NCBI GenBank assembly: GCA_022616075.1
Contig: JAKEFK010000191.1
Span: 1-35,474, forward strand
DNA length: 35,474 nucleotides
DNA from: a bacterium
GTDB taxonomy: Bacteria > Acidobacteriota > HRBIN11 > JAKEFK01
Direction: 5' to 3'
Below, piece after piece: positions 24,378-32,014 of the stretch (position 1 is the stretch's first letter; each line of letters begins with the position of its first letter). The translations under genes were made by a program, and so were the position numbers. The notes under the pieces were generated by a model that made no database searches, was not told the DNA's origin, and worked only from the letters and a program-made list of their open reading frames with translations.

Positions 24378-25457
24378 TCAGTCGATCTGATCAAAAATAA
24401 TCCCTTCAAATGGTTTGAGATCACGCGGCTGTCCCCAAGAGGAATAGCAGGTTAGGATACCGGAAGCAAGCGCTCGGGAAAAGTAGTGAAAGACCGAGCT
24501 TCCGTTTTTATCTCCTTCAGCAAACCTTCTTCTAAGCCCTGGCGGCATTCTAATGAGGGTTCCATCTTTGTACCATTTTCCGTCGATTTGTATGAAGCTA
24601 TCTTTTCCGAACTTTTCGACCGATGTTTGAGTGACGAGCCGCTTGTTCGCTGCAAAGCTCATAAGATCACTATTGGCCTGAAGAAATAGTACAACTTCGC
24701 CTGCAATCAGATCGGCGAGCTGGAGACCGGCTTCTTCGTCCGAAGGTCGATCTGAACTGATGCCCCGGAAATTGTCGTCAAGATATGTACCGAAGCCGCC
24801 TGGTGCTTGAAACTTAAGATTCTGAAAGACGGACATATATTCTTCAACGCTCGCGCGAACCGCTTTGTCTTCCCTTTTCTCCCGTGGATCATAAATAACC
24901 TGAAAGGAGCTATTTAATGACTTTAGAGTGTTGGCGATTGCACCGACAGGCAGATTCAACAGGCGAGCAATAACCCCAGACTGGCCGGGACCTCTGCTTA
25001 GCTGCTTCAATGCCTTAACGGCGCTTGGATACAAAACAGTCAAATAGTCATTCGGTATCTCGTCCGCCCTACCGAGCAGATCTGTCCGAATTTCTTCGAG
25101 TATATAAGATCGTACTGGCGTGAAAAATCCACCGACAAATAACCCCCGCGGCAGAAGCATGTTCCGCAAAGTAACGATCAGTTGCCTCCGAAGTTTTAAG
25201 CTTGCGCGTTTGAAACTGGAATGTTTGAATTCTTTGAAATCCTCAAATGCGGATTGACCTGAGTTCACATGGAATTCCTGAAAAATCCTTTTTATCTCGT
25301 CTTTGACTTCAAGGTATTGATCTTCGGGAAGGCAGGCAGCTGAATGACAAAAATATCCCGCTTCAGCCGACATAGTGTCATCGAAGAACATGAGCGTCGA
25401 TTCATCAACAAAAACGAGATAGTGCTTTCCGACATATGTATCCAAAACGTGCTGCAT
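24378..25457 (-). CDS. DUF3800 family protein
   Basis: This 359-aa protein carries the two signatures of DUF3800: an N-terminal strand YLVFVDES (residues 13-20) and a late GLQLADLIAGEV helix (244-255), with acidic residues that would make an RNase H-like metal site. The function of the family is not established; members are common on mobile DNA and near defence genes. ATG 25457 is preferred since AGG lies 7 bases upstream on the minus strand; the frame also extends to a TTG at 25505. It is convergent with the pilT-like gene. On its own strand it is preceded by a structured non-coding stretch that ends in a terminator-like hairpin at 25676-25652. Confidence 0.8.
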   Translation of the reverse strand: MQHVLDTYVGKHYLVFVDESTLMFFDDTMSAEAGYFCHSAACLPEDQYLEVKDEIKRIFQEFHVNSGQSAFEDFKEFKHSSFKRASLKLRRQLIVTLRNMLLPRGLFVGGFFTPVRSYILEEIRTDLLGRADEIPNDYLTVLYPSAVKALKQLSRGPGQSGVIARLLNLPVGAIANTLKSLNSSFQVIYDPREKREDKAVRASVEEYMSVFQNLKFQAPGGFGTYLDDNFRGISSDRPSDEEAGLQLADLIAGEVVLFLQANSDLMSFAANKRLVTQTSVEKFGKDSFIQIDGKWYKDGTLIRMPPGLRRRFAEGDKNGSSVFHYFSRALASGILTCYSSWGQPRDLKPFEGIIFDQID

Positions 25458-25651
25458 TGGCGACCTGCCGTAGGGCGGATTCCTTGGTGCAAGTTGATCC
25501 TTCAATGGCTCCTAGCGTGTCTCAGCAAAATCTAGCAGACTGTGACCCGAATTGCATCGTCGAGGCAGGTGGAGAAAAGGAGTATGCGGTTCGGCGGCGC
25601 CGCAGCAGTCAGTTTTTTTTCTCTACGGATTTTCTTCCTCTATATGTATGT

Positions 25652-25676
25652 ATGAAAAAACGACAGGCTGTCGTTT
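25652..25676 (-). terminator. Intrinsic terminator-like hairpin, minus strand
   Basis: The plus strand shows AAACGACAG, one base, CTGTCGTTT (25658-25676), a perfect inverted repeat with 9-base arms. Read on the minus strand the practical fold is a 7-bp stem AAACGAC/GTCGTTT with a 5-base loop, followed by T residues. It would end a minus-strand transcript coming from the GC-rich region, about 200 bases before the DUF3800 start codon. Confidence 0.5.
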
Positions 25677-25713
25677 CCGACAGCTAGACGTTCCGGATTC
25701 TTGGCCTTACATC

Positions 25714-25734
25714 CCACCACCACCGCCACCACCA
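25714..25734. repeat. CCR triplet repeat
   Basis: Seven CCA/CCG triplets in a row (one CCG in the middle). The minus strand is a GGT/GGC run. No gene reads through it. Confidence 0.7.
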
Positions 25735-25914
25735 ATCCACGATAATTCCGCCATGTGAGAAGCAAGGCGTATGGGTGTACCCGCAAAATCTTAGCTCTCG
25801 AGATCCCGATCTCAAACACAGGTCGTTTATTTTCAACAAGTTGCATCCCGCCACCCCCCTCCCAGCAACATATACCCGCAAAGCATGAGGAAAGGGACGC
25901 GGGACCGCTTGCAC

Positions 25915-25961
25915 AGGCCTGACGGCCTCCGCTGCGCGGCCCCGCTCGTGGTAACTCGGGG
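25915..25961 (-). ncRNA. Candidate structured RNA: three adjacent hairpins
   Basis: Three stems follow each other without gaps: AGGCC/GGCCT with a TGAC loop (25915-25928), CCGC/GCGG with a TGC loop (25929-25939), and CCCCG/CGGGG with a 12-base loop (25940-25961). Such dense pairing is not seen elsewhere in the window. The strand is inferred from the minus-strand terminator at 25676-25652. No reverse transcriptase is nearby, so a retron is not supported. The RNA family is not recognised. Confidence 0.4.
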
Positions 25962-26045
25962 TGAGGAGCTTTGTAGAAACCTGTGGTGGTAAGGCGATGA
26001 ACGAGCTGCGGGGGTTTGTGTCTGCAATATGAGTGGAGGAGTGTA

Positions 26046-26129
26046 ATGCCTAAGACGGTAACGACAAAGTGCACAAGAACGTGGGAGTCGGTTTTTGGCG
26101 GTGTTGCGGATGTGGTTGGTGCTGGTTGA
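26046..26129 (+). CDS. Possible 27-codon ORF with strong ribosome binding site
   Basis: ATG 26046 follows GGAGGAG by 4-5 bases and overlaps the stop of a five-codon frame (TAATG). The predicted peptide begins MPKTVTTKC. Nothing else supports it; it lies in the leader region of the RNase H gene and could be a chance feature or a leader peptide. Confidence 0.2.
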   Translation: MPKTVTTKCTRTWESVFGGVADVVGAG

Positions 26130-26228
26130 CGGGTTGATGGCCGAAGCCTGAATTGAGCGATACACCTTTTTGGAGATGCGGGTTTTTGTTTTCAAGTTTC
26201 TGAGTTTGAAAAAGGAGGTAGATAACCC

Positions 26229-26675
26229 ATGGGTGACCAACGAAAGAGTGTTCGGATTTTTACCGATGGTGCTTGCTCAGGCAATCCTGGACCGGGTGGT
26301 TGGTGCGCTGTCTTGCTTTACCGCGTTGAAGACGGAGAGAAGCAAAAGGTGCTTTGCGGCGGTGCTCCTGACACTACGAATAACCGAATGGAGTTAACTG
26401 CCCTTCTTGAGGGTTTGCGGGCCTTGAAAAAGCCGTGTGATGTTACGGTTCTTACCGATTCTCAGAACATTATTGGATGGTTAAGTTCCCCATGGAGTCG
26501 GAAAAATGCAGAAATTGCGCGGCTGCTGAATGAGATTGAGAAGGTTGTCCAACTTGGGGACCACAAGCTCGAATTCGTTAAAGTCAGAGCACACTCCGGT
26601 GACCCCATCAACGAACACTGTGACCGCATTGCCAAATCGATCGCGCGCAACGGTGGAAAACCATTAGCGGCATAG
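26229..26675 (+). CDS. rnhA: Ribonuclease HI
   Basis: This 148-aa protein is a complete RNase HI, which cuts the RNA strand of RNA-DNA hybrids with Mg2+. The catalytic residues are visible: Asp13 in FTDGACSGNPGPGGW, Glu55 in NNRMELTALLEGL, Asp77 in LTDSQ, His122 in VRAHSGDP and Asp132 in NEHCDRIA. A textbook ribosome binding site (AAGGAGGT) sits before ATG 26229. It opens a colinear run of small genes including two SSB-type proteins, suggesting a role in copying or maintaining the element. No polymerase, primase or reverse transcriptase is in view. Confidence 0.95.
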   Translation: MGDQRKSVRIFTDGACSGNPGPGGWCAVLLYRVEDGEKQKVLCGGAPDTTNNRMELTALLEGLRALKKPCDVTVLTDSQNIIGWLSSPWSRKNAEIARLLNEIEKVVQLGDHKLEFVKVRAHSGDPINEHCDRIAKSIARNGGKPLAA

Positions 26676-26917
26676 CGAAGAAAAGTGAGAGGTTATTCGT
26701 AAGCCGGCATGTATGGTTTTCGTTTTAAAGATTCTTGAATTGATATTGATTCATCCGGGTGACCTACTGGCTGGACAGCGAGCAAGGAAGACAACTCATC
26801 CTGATGAACCTCCTTAGAAGTTCGATGGTCTTTCAGGGACGACTTGGAAATGTTGCCCTGAATGACCAGCCTTTTTCCCTGCAAAATTTTTAACCATTCT
26901 CAGAAAGGAGAGCGAGT

Positions 26918-27340
26918 ATGAAGTCACTGAACAGAGTTCAAGAGTTGGGCCATGTGGCCGCAGATCCCGTGATTCGTTTCCTACCTTCGGGAACGCAAAC
27001 GGCAAACTTCACCGTTGCCACAAACAAGCGGTGGAGAGACAAACAGTCTGGTGAGTTGAAGGAAAGCACGACCTACATCCGCAACGTTGCGTTCGGCCCA
27101 TTGGCTGAGGTTGCGGGCAAGTATGTCAAGAAAGGAAGCCATGTGATGGTTGAAGGAGAAATCCAGAACCGCGACTATACCGGCCAAGACGGTGTCAAGC
27201 GGTACGTCACAGAGGTTCGTATTTCCCAGATCATTTTGCTGGACAAAAAGAACGGCAATGGTTCTGAAGACGCAGCTGGCGAGAACGGAGCCGAGGCTGC
27301 GGCGGAGCAGAGCGGATCTGATGAGGACATCCCGTTCTGA
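26918..27340 (+). CDS. ssb: Single-stranded DNA-binding protein
   Basis: This 140-aa SSB has an OB-fold at residues 1-110 (LGHVAADPVIRFLPSGTQTANFTVATN, then VAFGPLAEVAGKYVKKGSHVMVEGE) and a flexible acidic tail ending DEDIPF, the canonical tip that recruits replication and repair partners. The start has AAAGGAGAG about 5-8 bases upstream. Length and tail are normal, so it should be a fully working SSB. It is 240 bases from rnhA, so it may have its own promoter. It is followed by a 57-aa gene and a second, tail-less SSB-like gene. Confidence 0.95.
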   Translation: MKSLNRVQELGHVAADPVIRFLPSGTQTANFTVATNKRWRDKQSGELKESTTYIRNVAFGPLAEVAGKYVKKGSHVMVEGEIQNRDYTGQDGVKRYVTEVRISQIILLDKKNGNGSEDAAGENGAEAAAEQSGSDEDIPF

Positions 27341-27435
27341 GAAAAGCGCCGCGGACTTTGGGGCCTGGGAAAGAGATTTTCTGGGCCCGCACGGTTCTTG
27401 ATCCGAATGAATACAGCAAAGAAACGGAGGTCAGC

Positions 27436-27609
27436 ATGAGCATCCAGGATATCCGAAGAGCCGGAATTTCAACGTTCCGCATGGCTGAGAAGTGCCCGCA
27501 ATTTTTCGCGAAGTGGAAAGAAAAACACCGTTTCGAGCGATCGGCAAAGGAAATCAATTTCAGCAGATGGGTGAAAAACGAAGCCAATCGTTTCAGGAGA
27601 GCGTCATAA
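27436..27609 (+). CDS. Small basic hypothetical protein
   Basis: A 57-aa, Lys/Arg-rich protein (starts MSIQDIRRAG) with a strong ribosome binding site (GGAGG, 5 bases before ATG 27436). It lies between two SSB-type genes. I do not recognise the family. The high positive charge would suit nucleic-acid binding, which is only a guess. The frame extends upstream without a start codon of similar quality. Confidence 0.65.
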   Translation: MSIQDIRRAGISTFRMAEKCPQFFAKWKEKHRFERSAKEINFSRWVKNEANRFRRAS

Positions 27610-27648
27610 GGGCTCACTCGTGTTCTGCCAGGTAATAAGGAGCAACAG

Positions 27649-27972
27649 ATGGCACACATTTACGTTAAGGGCAATCTTGGAACGGATCCGGAGGTGAGAG
27701 TTTCTGATAAAGGAGAGTTTGTCACTTTTCCTCTATATGAAAATGATTTCAGGCGTAGCCAACAGAAACGCGCAACACAGTATCAGGTCGCAGTTTACAG
27801 CAGTCTGAAAGACTACTGTCTCAAATACTTGACCAGTGGCTGCAGAGTTTTTGTTGGAGGTAAGTTCCGCGCAAAGAAGGCAGAAAATGGTGCCACATTT
27901 CTGCACATCACGCTGGAGGAAGTTGAGCTATTGAAGCGGCCAAACAGATCAAGTGCCGAAGCAAGGGCGTAG
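27649..27972 (+). CDS. SSB-like OB-fold protein without acidic tail
   Basis: A 107-aa protein with SSB-type features: AHIYVKGNLGTDPEVRVSDKG at the start, YQVAVYSSLKDYCLKYLTSG in the position of the SSB core helix, and FVGGKFRAKK before the final strand. It lacks the DEDIPF-type tail, so it probably cannot recruit the usual partners; it could be a regulatory or specialised OB-fold protein. Ribosome binding site AAGGAG, 7 bases before the ATG. It is a second, divergent SSB-type gene within 800 bases of the first. Confidence 0.85.
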   Translation: MAHIYVKGNLGTDPEVRVSDKGEFVTFPLYENDFRRSQQKRATQYQVAVYSSLKDYCLKYLTSGCRVFVGGKFRAKKAENGATFLHITLEEVELLKRPNRSSAEARA

Positions 27973-27975
27973 CCT

Positions 27976-28164
27976 ATGCCTGCCAGGCATTGCTGGTATT
28001 GCAAGACCCCATTCCATTTTTTCGAATTCCTGCACAGAAGATGCGTATTTTGCAGAACGCTGATTTGCGATACGTGCGGACGGTGTTTTTGCGATCTCGA
28101 AAGATGGAAGAAGGAAAAGACGAGGAAGGAGCGGCGATTTCGAGCCAATGAGCGGCCTTACTGA
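27976..28164 (+). CDS. Small cysteine-rich zinc-binding protein
   Basis: A 62-aa protein with eight cysteines arranged as CWYC, CVFC and a CDTCGRCFC cluster, followed by a very basic tail. This looks like one or two zinc ribbons/treble clefs. It starts three bases after the stop of the SSB-like gene and has only a weak ribosome binding site, so translation is probably coupled. No family recognised. Confidence 0.65.
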   Translation: MPARHCWYCKTPFHFFEFLHRRCVFCRTLICDTCGRCFCDLERWKKEKTRKERRFRANERPY

Positions 28165-28228
28165 TCTCTCCCTCTAAGCGGTTCACAGTTTTCGTTTCCA
28201 AATCACAAAGCAATCGAAGGAGGATTCG

Positions 28229-28540
28229 ATGGAGAATGACAAGTCGAAATACGTGTATCTTGTCGGCACAAAAGATGGCGCTCCCTATGTGGAAGCTTAT
28301 CTGGGAAACGGCACAGTCACAGCCTCATTGCGTGAGGTTTGTAAGCTGAAAAAGTATGGCAAGTGGTCTTCGAATCTAGAGGGACAGCCATTTCGGGAAT
28401 TTCCACGTCCAGCAATCTGCGACTTTGTGGCGAATGTTGAGCCACCGATCGTCATGGACAACCGCACTTTAAGCGCGGAGGAAATGGCCAAGATCATCCG
28501 GGAAGCTAACGGCGTTCGGTGGTTCCTCTTGATCCGCTGA
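28229..28540 (+). CDS. Hypothetical protein
   Basis: A 103-aa soluble protein starting MENDKSKYVYLVGTKDG, preceded by a strong ribosome binding site (AAGGAGG, 5 bases before the ATG). It has a beta-rich N-terminal half and a C-terminal LSAEEMAKIIREANG helix. No motif or family recognised. It belongs to the run of small, closely spaced plus-strand genes after ssb. Confidence 0.7.
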   Translation: MENDKSKYVYLVGTKDGAPYVEAYLGNGTVTASLREVCKLKKYGKWSSNLEGQPFREFPRPAICDFVANVEPPIVMDNRTLSAEEMAKIIREANGVRWFLLIR

Positions 28541-28551
28541 GGAGGCATCAG

Positions 28552-28968
28552 ATGAAGGAACGCAAAATGATCGAAATCCACCAGGAGATCAGTTCCCATT
28601 TGAATGATGCGGCAATAGTGCAGCTGCTGAAAAGAGATGCACCGCTGCTACTGGAATACATGCGTTTATGGCAGAGGGATCTTGGCGACATAATTCTAGC
28701 AAGCACGAAGATTTCACTTTTCAAAAAGGTCGTGGTGCGAGTTGTCAAAGCATTTGGGTTTGGTGACCAGGTTCCGGGCGAGATCCTTTTGGCACTGGTA
28801 GCCGGAAACTGCGGTTCCTCAACTGAAGCCCAGTGCGATAGTCACTCTTCCGAGCCATGCAGCAACCGCATCAAGAAATTCGAGATGCGAAGACCGGATC
28901 TGCCAAAACAGGAAATCGGAAAGCAGTTTCGGCACTCCTTCAGAAGGCCCAGTCCAAGTTCTGGCTAG
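28552..28968 (+). CDS. Hypothetical protein
   Basis: A 138-aa protein; ATG 28552 is chosen because GAGGAGG precedes it by 6-7 bases, although the frame is open for 33 bases upstream. The first 95 residues are predicted to be mainly helical (HLNDAAIVQLLKRDAPLLLEY), the rest is polar with three cysteines. It starts 12 bases after the preceding gene. No family recognised. Confidence 0.65.
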   Translation: MKERKMIEIHQEISSHLNDAAIVQLLKRDAPLLLEYMRLWQRDLGDIILASTKISLFKKVVVRVVKAFGFGDQVPGEILLALVAGNCGSSTEAQCDSHSSEPCSNRIKKFEMRRPDLPKQEIGKQFRHSFRRPSPSSG

Positions 28969-28992
28969 ATCATTGGAAATGTAGAGGAAAGT

Positions 28993-29415
28993 ATGATTCC
29001 TGCTTATACGTTCACGGAACTTGTAGCTCACGCCGGTCATCAGATCCAGATTAGTGCGTCTGGAGAACCTGCAAACCATGTGGCAATCAGATGCACAACC
29101 TGCAACGTTACGATCGTGGAATCCAACGCTGAAGAAAAGAGACCGCATGCCGCGGAAATCATCGCCGTTGTCGAAGGCGGATTGCTGCAGGACGTTTACT
29201 GCACCCTACCGGCCAAAGTGACGCGAATAGACATTGATCACGGTGCTGATGAGCTTTGTCTCGTTGGACAATTCGAAGCCTCAGCGATTGAGGAGTTCGA
29301 TCTGGAGGATGATATTTATCCGTCGTTTGCGGCCAACGTGGTGGAACGATTCGGCGAGGCAGAGTTGAATCGGCTCAACGCTTTAACCGAAATCGAGATA
29401 CGGGAGCGGACATGA
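28993..29415 (+). CDS. Hypothetical protein with one CxxC motif
   Basis: A 140-aa acidic protein with GAGG close before the ATG. The first 40 residues (VAHAGHQIQISASGE, then VAIRCTTCNVTIVE) resemble small plasmid/phage proteins in which a histidine-rich strand is followed by a CxxC, possibly half of a zinc site. The C-terminus is acidic and helical (FGEAELNRLNALTEIEIRE). Function unknown. The next gene, the SymE-like one, starts 19 bases after its stop. Confidence 0.7.
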   Translation: MIPAYTFTELVAHAGHQIQISASGEPANHVAIRCTTCNVTIVESNAEEKRPHAAEIIAVVEGGLLQDVYCTLPAKVTRIDIDHGADELCLVGQFEASAIEEFDLEDDIYPSFAANVVERFGEAELNRLNALTEIEIRERT

Positions 29416-29434
29416 GGCCTGGAAAAGCGCAGAA

Positions 29435-29596
29435 GTGATATCGGTCAGCTACCTTCCTCAAAACCAGAAGTATGTTCCGTTTATCCGAATTGCCGGAGAG
29501 TGGCTGCTGTCGTTCGGCTTCGGACGTGAAGATAAAGTGCTTATAAAGGCTGAAAACGAACGCATCGTCATTGAAAAAGTAAAGCCTCAGATTTAG
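29435..29596 (+). CDS. SymE-like small protein (AbrB-type fold toxin family)
   Basis: A 53-aa protein starting at GTG 29435 with GGAAA about 9 bases upstream. The core YVPFIRIAGEWLLSFGFGRE followed by DKVLIKAENERIVIEKV fits the SymE pattern (P-x-IRLxGxWLxxxGF, then G-x-x-V-x-V, then LVI). SymE of E. coli is an SOS-induced toxin with an AbrB-like fold whose synthesis is repressed by the antisense RNA SymR. No antisense RNA or LexA box is evident here. It lies just before the phosphoribosyltransferase gene. The family call is from motif resemblance. Confidence 0.7.
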   Translation: MISVSYLPQNQKYVPFIRIAGEWLLSFGFGREDKVLIKAENERIVIEKVKPQI

Positions 29597-29645
29597 AAAT
29601 CTCCTGAACTTCCTTTTAAATCCCCGCCCCCAAATTCTGTGCCAC

Positions 29646-30203
29646 ATGTTGCTTCCCCTTTGGAGGAACATCAGGACCGGTATCTTGTTCCTGTATGACT
29701 ACACGCCGAGAGCCGGATTAATGAGAGGTCTCGTTGAGGGCTACAATAGCCTCCCTTACAACTTCAAGACTTATGGTTCGCGCATGCGGGAGATGCATTA
29801 TGCGGTGTCTGCCGTAAAAGACATCACAGAATGCGACCTTGCCGTGGGAATACCTGGCTCAACGAACACACTCAACAATGTTCAGAGAATCTGCGATCCT
29901 TGTTTTCGGTTTCTTCCACTTTGGAGCCGGCCAAGGAAGCACAAAGGCAAGGTTGATTTGAGTCAAGAAAATCAGCGCGTACAGATCGAAGCACGATTTC
30001 CGATCGGAGCGCACAAAATACTTCTGGTTGATGATATCGCATCGACGGGTTCCACGATGAGCACTTATGAGGCGATTCTCCGGAGCTACGGAATATGCAA
30101 CATCGAAAAGTTTTCAATCGCGCACAAGCCGGGCGTTAAACAGTTGGTTGCCGAATTAAAGACCAAGGAGAGTCTATTCAAAATCGGAATAAAAGAGAGA
30201 TGA
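29646..30203 (+). CDS. Phosphoribosyltransferase-domain protein (ComF/PRTase type)
   Basis: A 185-aa protein with a type I PRTase core. The PRPP-binding signature KILLVDDIASTGST (residues 124-137) is complete with both acidic residues and the TGST loop; upstream AVGIPGSTN and LSQENQRVQIEARFPI occupy the positions of earlier core strands. ComF-like proteins have this motif and are linked to DNA uptake or nucleotide salvage, but the N-terminal zinc ribbon of ComF is absent. The ATG lacks a clear ribosome binding site, so the start is uncertain (29721 is an alternative). The substrate cannot be told from sequence. Confidence 0.8.
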   Translation: MLLPLWRNIRTGILFLYDYTPRAGLMRGLVEGYNSLPYNFKTYGSRMREMHYAVSAVKDITECDLAVGIPGSTNTLNNVQRICDPCFRFLPLWSRPRKHKGKVDLSQENQRVQIEARFPIGAHKILLVDDIASTGSTMSTYEAILRSYGICNIEKFSIAHKPGVKQLVAELKTKESLFKIGIKER

Positions 30204-30206
30204 TTC

Positions 30207-30509
30207 ATGACAAAAGAAGAGAAAGCCGATCTCGCGCTAAAAGTTTTTGACACTGCATATAATGAGACGGAAACGTTTCGCGAAGAAAATATGGGGGCAG
30301 ATCTTGCCTATCTGATGGGAGCAATTCTCGACACCGGTGAAGTGTCGTATGTCGATTGGTCCAGCGAAGTATACGGAGAAGAACCTCCGGCACTCCTTGA
30401 AATCTTGAAGAGAAGTTTTTCAGAAGACTCCACACTCTGGAATTTCATCCTCCTTGATGATGCAAATTCTCACAAGACAGGAGAAAAGAAAAATCTCAAA
30501 AAGCGATAA
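30207..30509 (+). CDS. Small acidic hypothetical protein
   Basis: A 100-aa protein starting 3 bases after the PRTase gene, so probably translated with it. It is acidic and helical (LALKVFDTAYNETETFREENMGADLAYLMG) with a basic last 15 residues. No family recognised. It ends the run of colinear small genes that began at rnhA. Confidence 0.65.
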   Translation: MTKEEKADLALKVFDTAYNETETFREENMGADLAYLMGAILDTGEVSYVDWSSEVYGEEPPALLEILKRSFSEDSTLWNFILLDDANSHKTGEKKNLKKR

Positions 30510-30584
30510 TTCTTCACACAAACCTTTGCGTCAGGGTATGCCTTTGACGAAGCACAAATCTTCATTTAGTCTGTCCATGTGAAA

Positions 30585-31190
30585 ATGCCTCGCATAAAGA
30601 TGGGTACTGTCTTGATGGCATTCTTGCTCCTCATCCCTGGCTATTTCATTTTCGTGACGCTGTGGTTCTTTTATGGTGATTATTCGCAACTAATTCCAGG
30701 TAACGTCCGTGTGAGCAGCATGGGAGAATATGCGTTGAGCCCGTCAAATTACACGTACATCCAGGGACAAGGCTCTATCCGCTCTGTATTTATTCTTGGT
30801 CCGTTAAAAGAAGAATATGCTTTCCATGTTCTTGTCGAGTTGCTGGCAGGATCTGATTCGGTTCTGAAAAGCGAATCCAAACTAAATGATGGGCCGATAA
30901 GTTTTTCCCGGAATTCTTGGTCCGGAGGCACTCTCGAAATCCTCTTCAACGGAAACGAAAAATCATTGGTGTTATGTGCAAAAAACTATGACCTACAAGA
31001 TGGGAACGTTTTCTTTGTTCGCATAAATTCGCGCGGGGTACCGAAGTGTATTCAGTTGAATCAGACTTTCAGAGGGACGCCCTCCCGGGGAGAAGGTATT
31101 CCGAAGAACGATGTCCACACGGTAATTAATATGTATCGATCAGCGTTTCCAAACGATCCCGAAGTACAGCTCTTAAACTTCCTGTATTAA
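30585..31190 (+). CDS. Membrane-anchored protein of unknown function
   Basis: A 201-aa protein with one N-terminal transmembrane helix (about residues 8-29, MGTVLMAFLLLIPGYFIFVT) and a C-terminal domain probably outside the cytoplasm, beta-rich (SIRSVFILGPLKEEYAFHVLVELL). The frame starts at GTG 30579; ATG 30585 is taken. There is no strong ribosome binding site. No family recognised; it is not a prepilin because there is no Gly/Phe-type cleavage site. Confidence 0.65.
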   Translation: MPRIKMGTVLMAFLLLIPGYFIFVTLWFFYGDYSQLIPGNVRVSSMGEYALSPSNYTYIQGQGSIRSVFILGPLKEEYAFHVLVELLAGSDSVLKSESKLNDGPISFSRNSWSGGTLEILFNGNEKSLVLCAKNYDLQDGNVFFVRINSRGVPKCIQLNQTFRGTPSRGEGIPKNDVHTVINMYRSAFPNDPEVQLLNFLY

Positions 31191-31295
31191 TAGTTGCATC
31201 TAACGAAGCACATCCTGATCTTGTCCATTCTGTAGTTCCGAAACCAGATTTAAGTAGCAACACCGATCCATCTAACTTGATCCAAACATGTCGCG

Positions 31296-31841
31296 CTAGT
31301 TCTTTCCTGTAATTTTCCTGGCAGCGGCCAGAATCGTCAAAAAGCATTGCTTTCGGATCCGAGATAACTCGCTCTCCGCTTGCACACTGGTAAAGTCTTT
31401 AAAATGAAACAGAATCTTTTTTTCATCGGCGATTGCGGAATAGACCTTTCCTTCAAAGTTGTAAAGCTCGGTATCGCAGAACCTATCACCTTGGCTTCCA
31501 GGCCGAACCTGTATCATTACGAACGTATTGGCGCCGAGCACCGATCCGATAAGCTTGCAATGTTTACGATCGTAGATGTAATAAGTGCCGATCCCGGCGT
31601 TATGGAGTCTTAAAAGGTCAAAGGAGACATACGCATCCCCAAGTTGCTCTTTTGCAAATTTCTCTAAACCTTGAAAACCAGCAATCGGGCAACCTGCCTT
31701 TTGGTGCGCAACCGGCCATGCAGGAGGAAGAAAGACAACCTTTGGAGACACGGTGTTTTCGACCGAGGCACCTGAGAAGGCAACCAGCACAAGATCAAAA
31801 ACAAAGCCAGGATATTCGCTTTCATGACAAGCAGCGCGCAA
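31296..31841 (-). CDS. Probable secreted protein, apparently frameshifted at its signal peptide
   Basis: The 181-codon frame looks like protein from about residue 25 on (GLEKFAKEQLGDAYVSFDLL, FVMIQVRPGSQGDRFCDTELYNF). It has no ATG at its start, only a TTG. In an overlapping frame, ATG 31825 opens a clear signal peptide (MKANILALFLILCWLPSQ) that ought to lead into this protein. A single-base indel near 31750-31810 would join the two. So this is either a damaged gene or a read error. No family recognised. It is convergent with the membrane-anchored gene at 30585. Confidence 0.5.
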   Translation of the reverse strand: MRAACHESEYPGFVFDLVLVAFSGASVENTVSPKVVFLPPAWPVAHQKAGCPIAGFQGLEKFAKEQLGDAYVSFDLLRLHNAGIGTYYIYDRKHCKLIGSVLGANTFVMIQVRPGSQGDRFCDTELYNFEGKVYSAIADEKKILFHFKDFTSVQAESELSRIRKQCFLTILAAARKITGKN

Positions 31842-32014
31842 GACGCTTCCAAATAGAAAAATGATGCAAACATCATTCTACCTTTTATCGATTGGAATTC
31901 AGATCTGTTTTATCTGAAGGCATCTGACAAGACGGCTGAAGTTATAGAGCGGAGCAATGCGGTCTCGGTTTTCAGTCTGAAAAAAAAATGAAAACTCAGA
32001 GAGGTTGAAGCGTG

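Larger units (their letters stand above)
25506..26228. other. Non-coding, GC-rich, structured region
   Basis: About 720 bases without a convincing gene. From the DUF3800 side it holds a T-run, a minus-strand terminator-like hairpin (25658-25676), a seven-fold CCR triplet repeat (25714-25734), a C-rich stretch (25846-25864; the minus strand could form a G-quadruplex), and three back-to-back hairpins (25915-25961). Long open frames on the minus strand have low-complexity translations and are not credible proteins. The base composition differs from its neighbours. A structured RNA on the minus strand is the simplest reading. Confidence 0.5.

Noticed and set aside
25585-25620. Plus-strand terminator (GC stem followed by eight T)
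   Set aside because: The stem ends about 8 bases before the T-run and there is no plus-strand gene to terminate.
25714-25734. CRISPR-like repeat
   Set aside because: It is a simple triplet repeat with no spacers and no cas genes are present.
25506-26228. Retron non-coding RNA
   Set aside because: Hairpins and an RNase H gene are present but no reverse transcriptase is in the window, and no a1/a2 pairing was found.
25640-26240. Minus-strand open frames of 76-144 codons
   Set aside because: Their translations are low in complexity, rich in Pro/Arg/Ser, overlap dense hairpins and lack ribosome binding sites.
26752-26892. GTG-started frame of about 47 codons before ssb
   Set aside because: No ribosome binding site and no recognisable similarity; could be chance.
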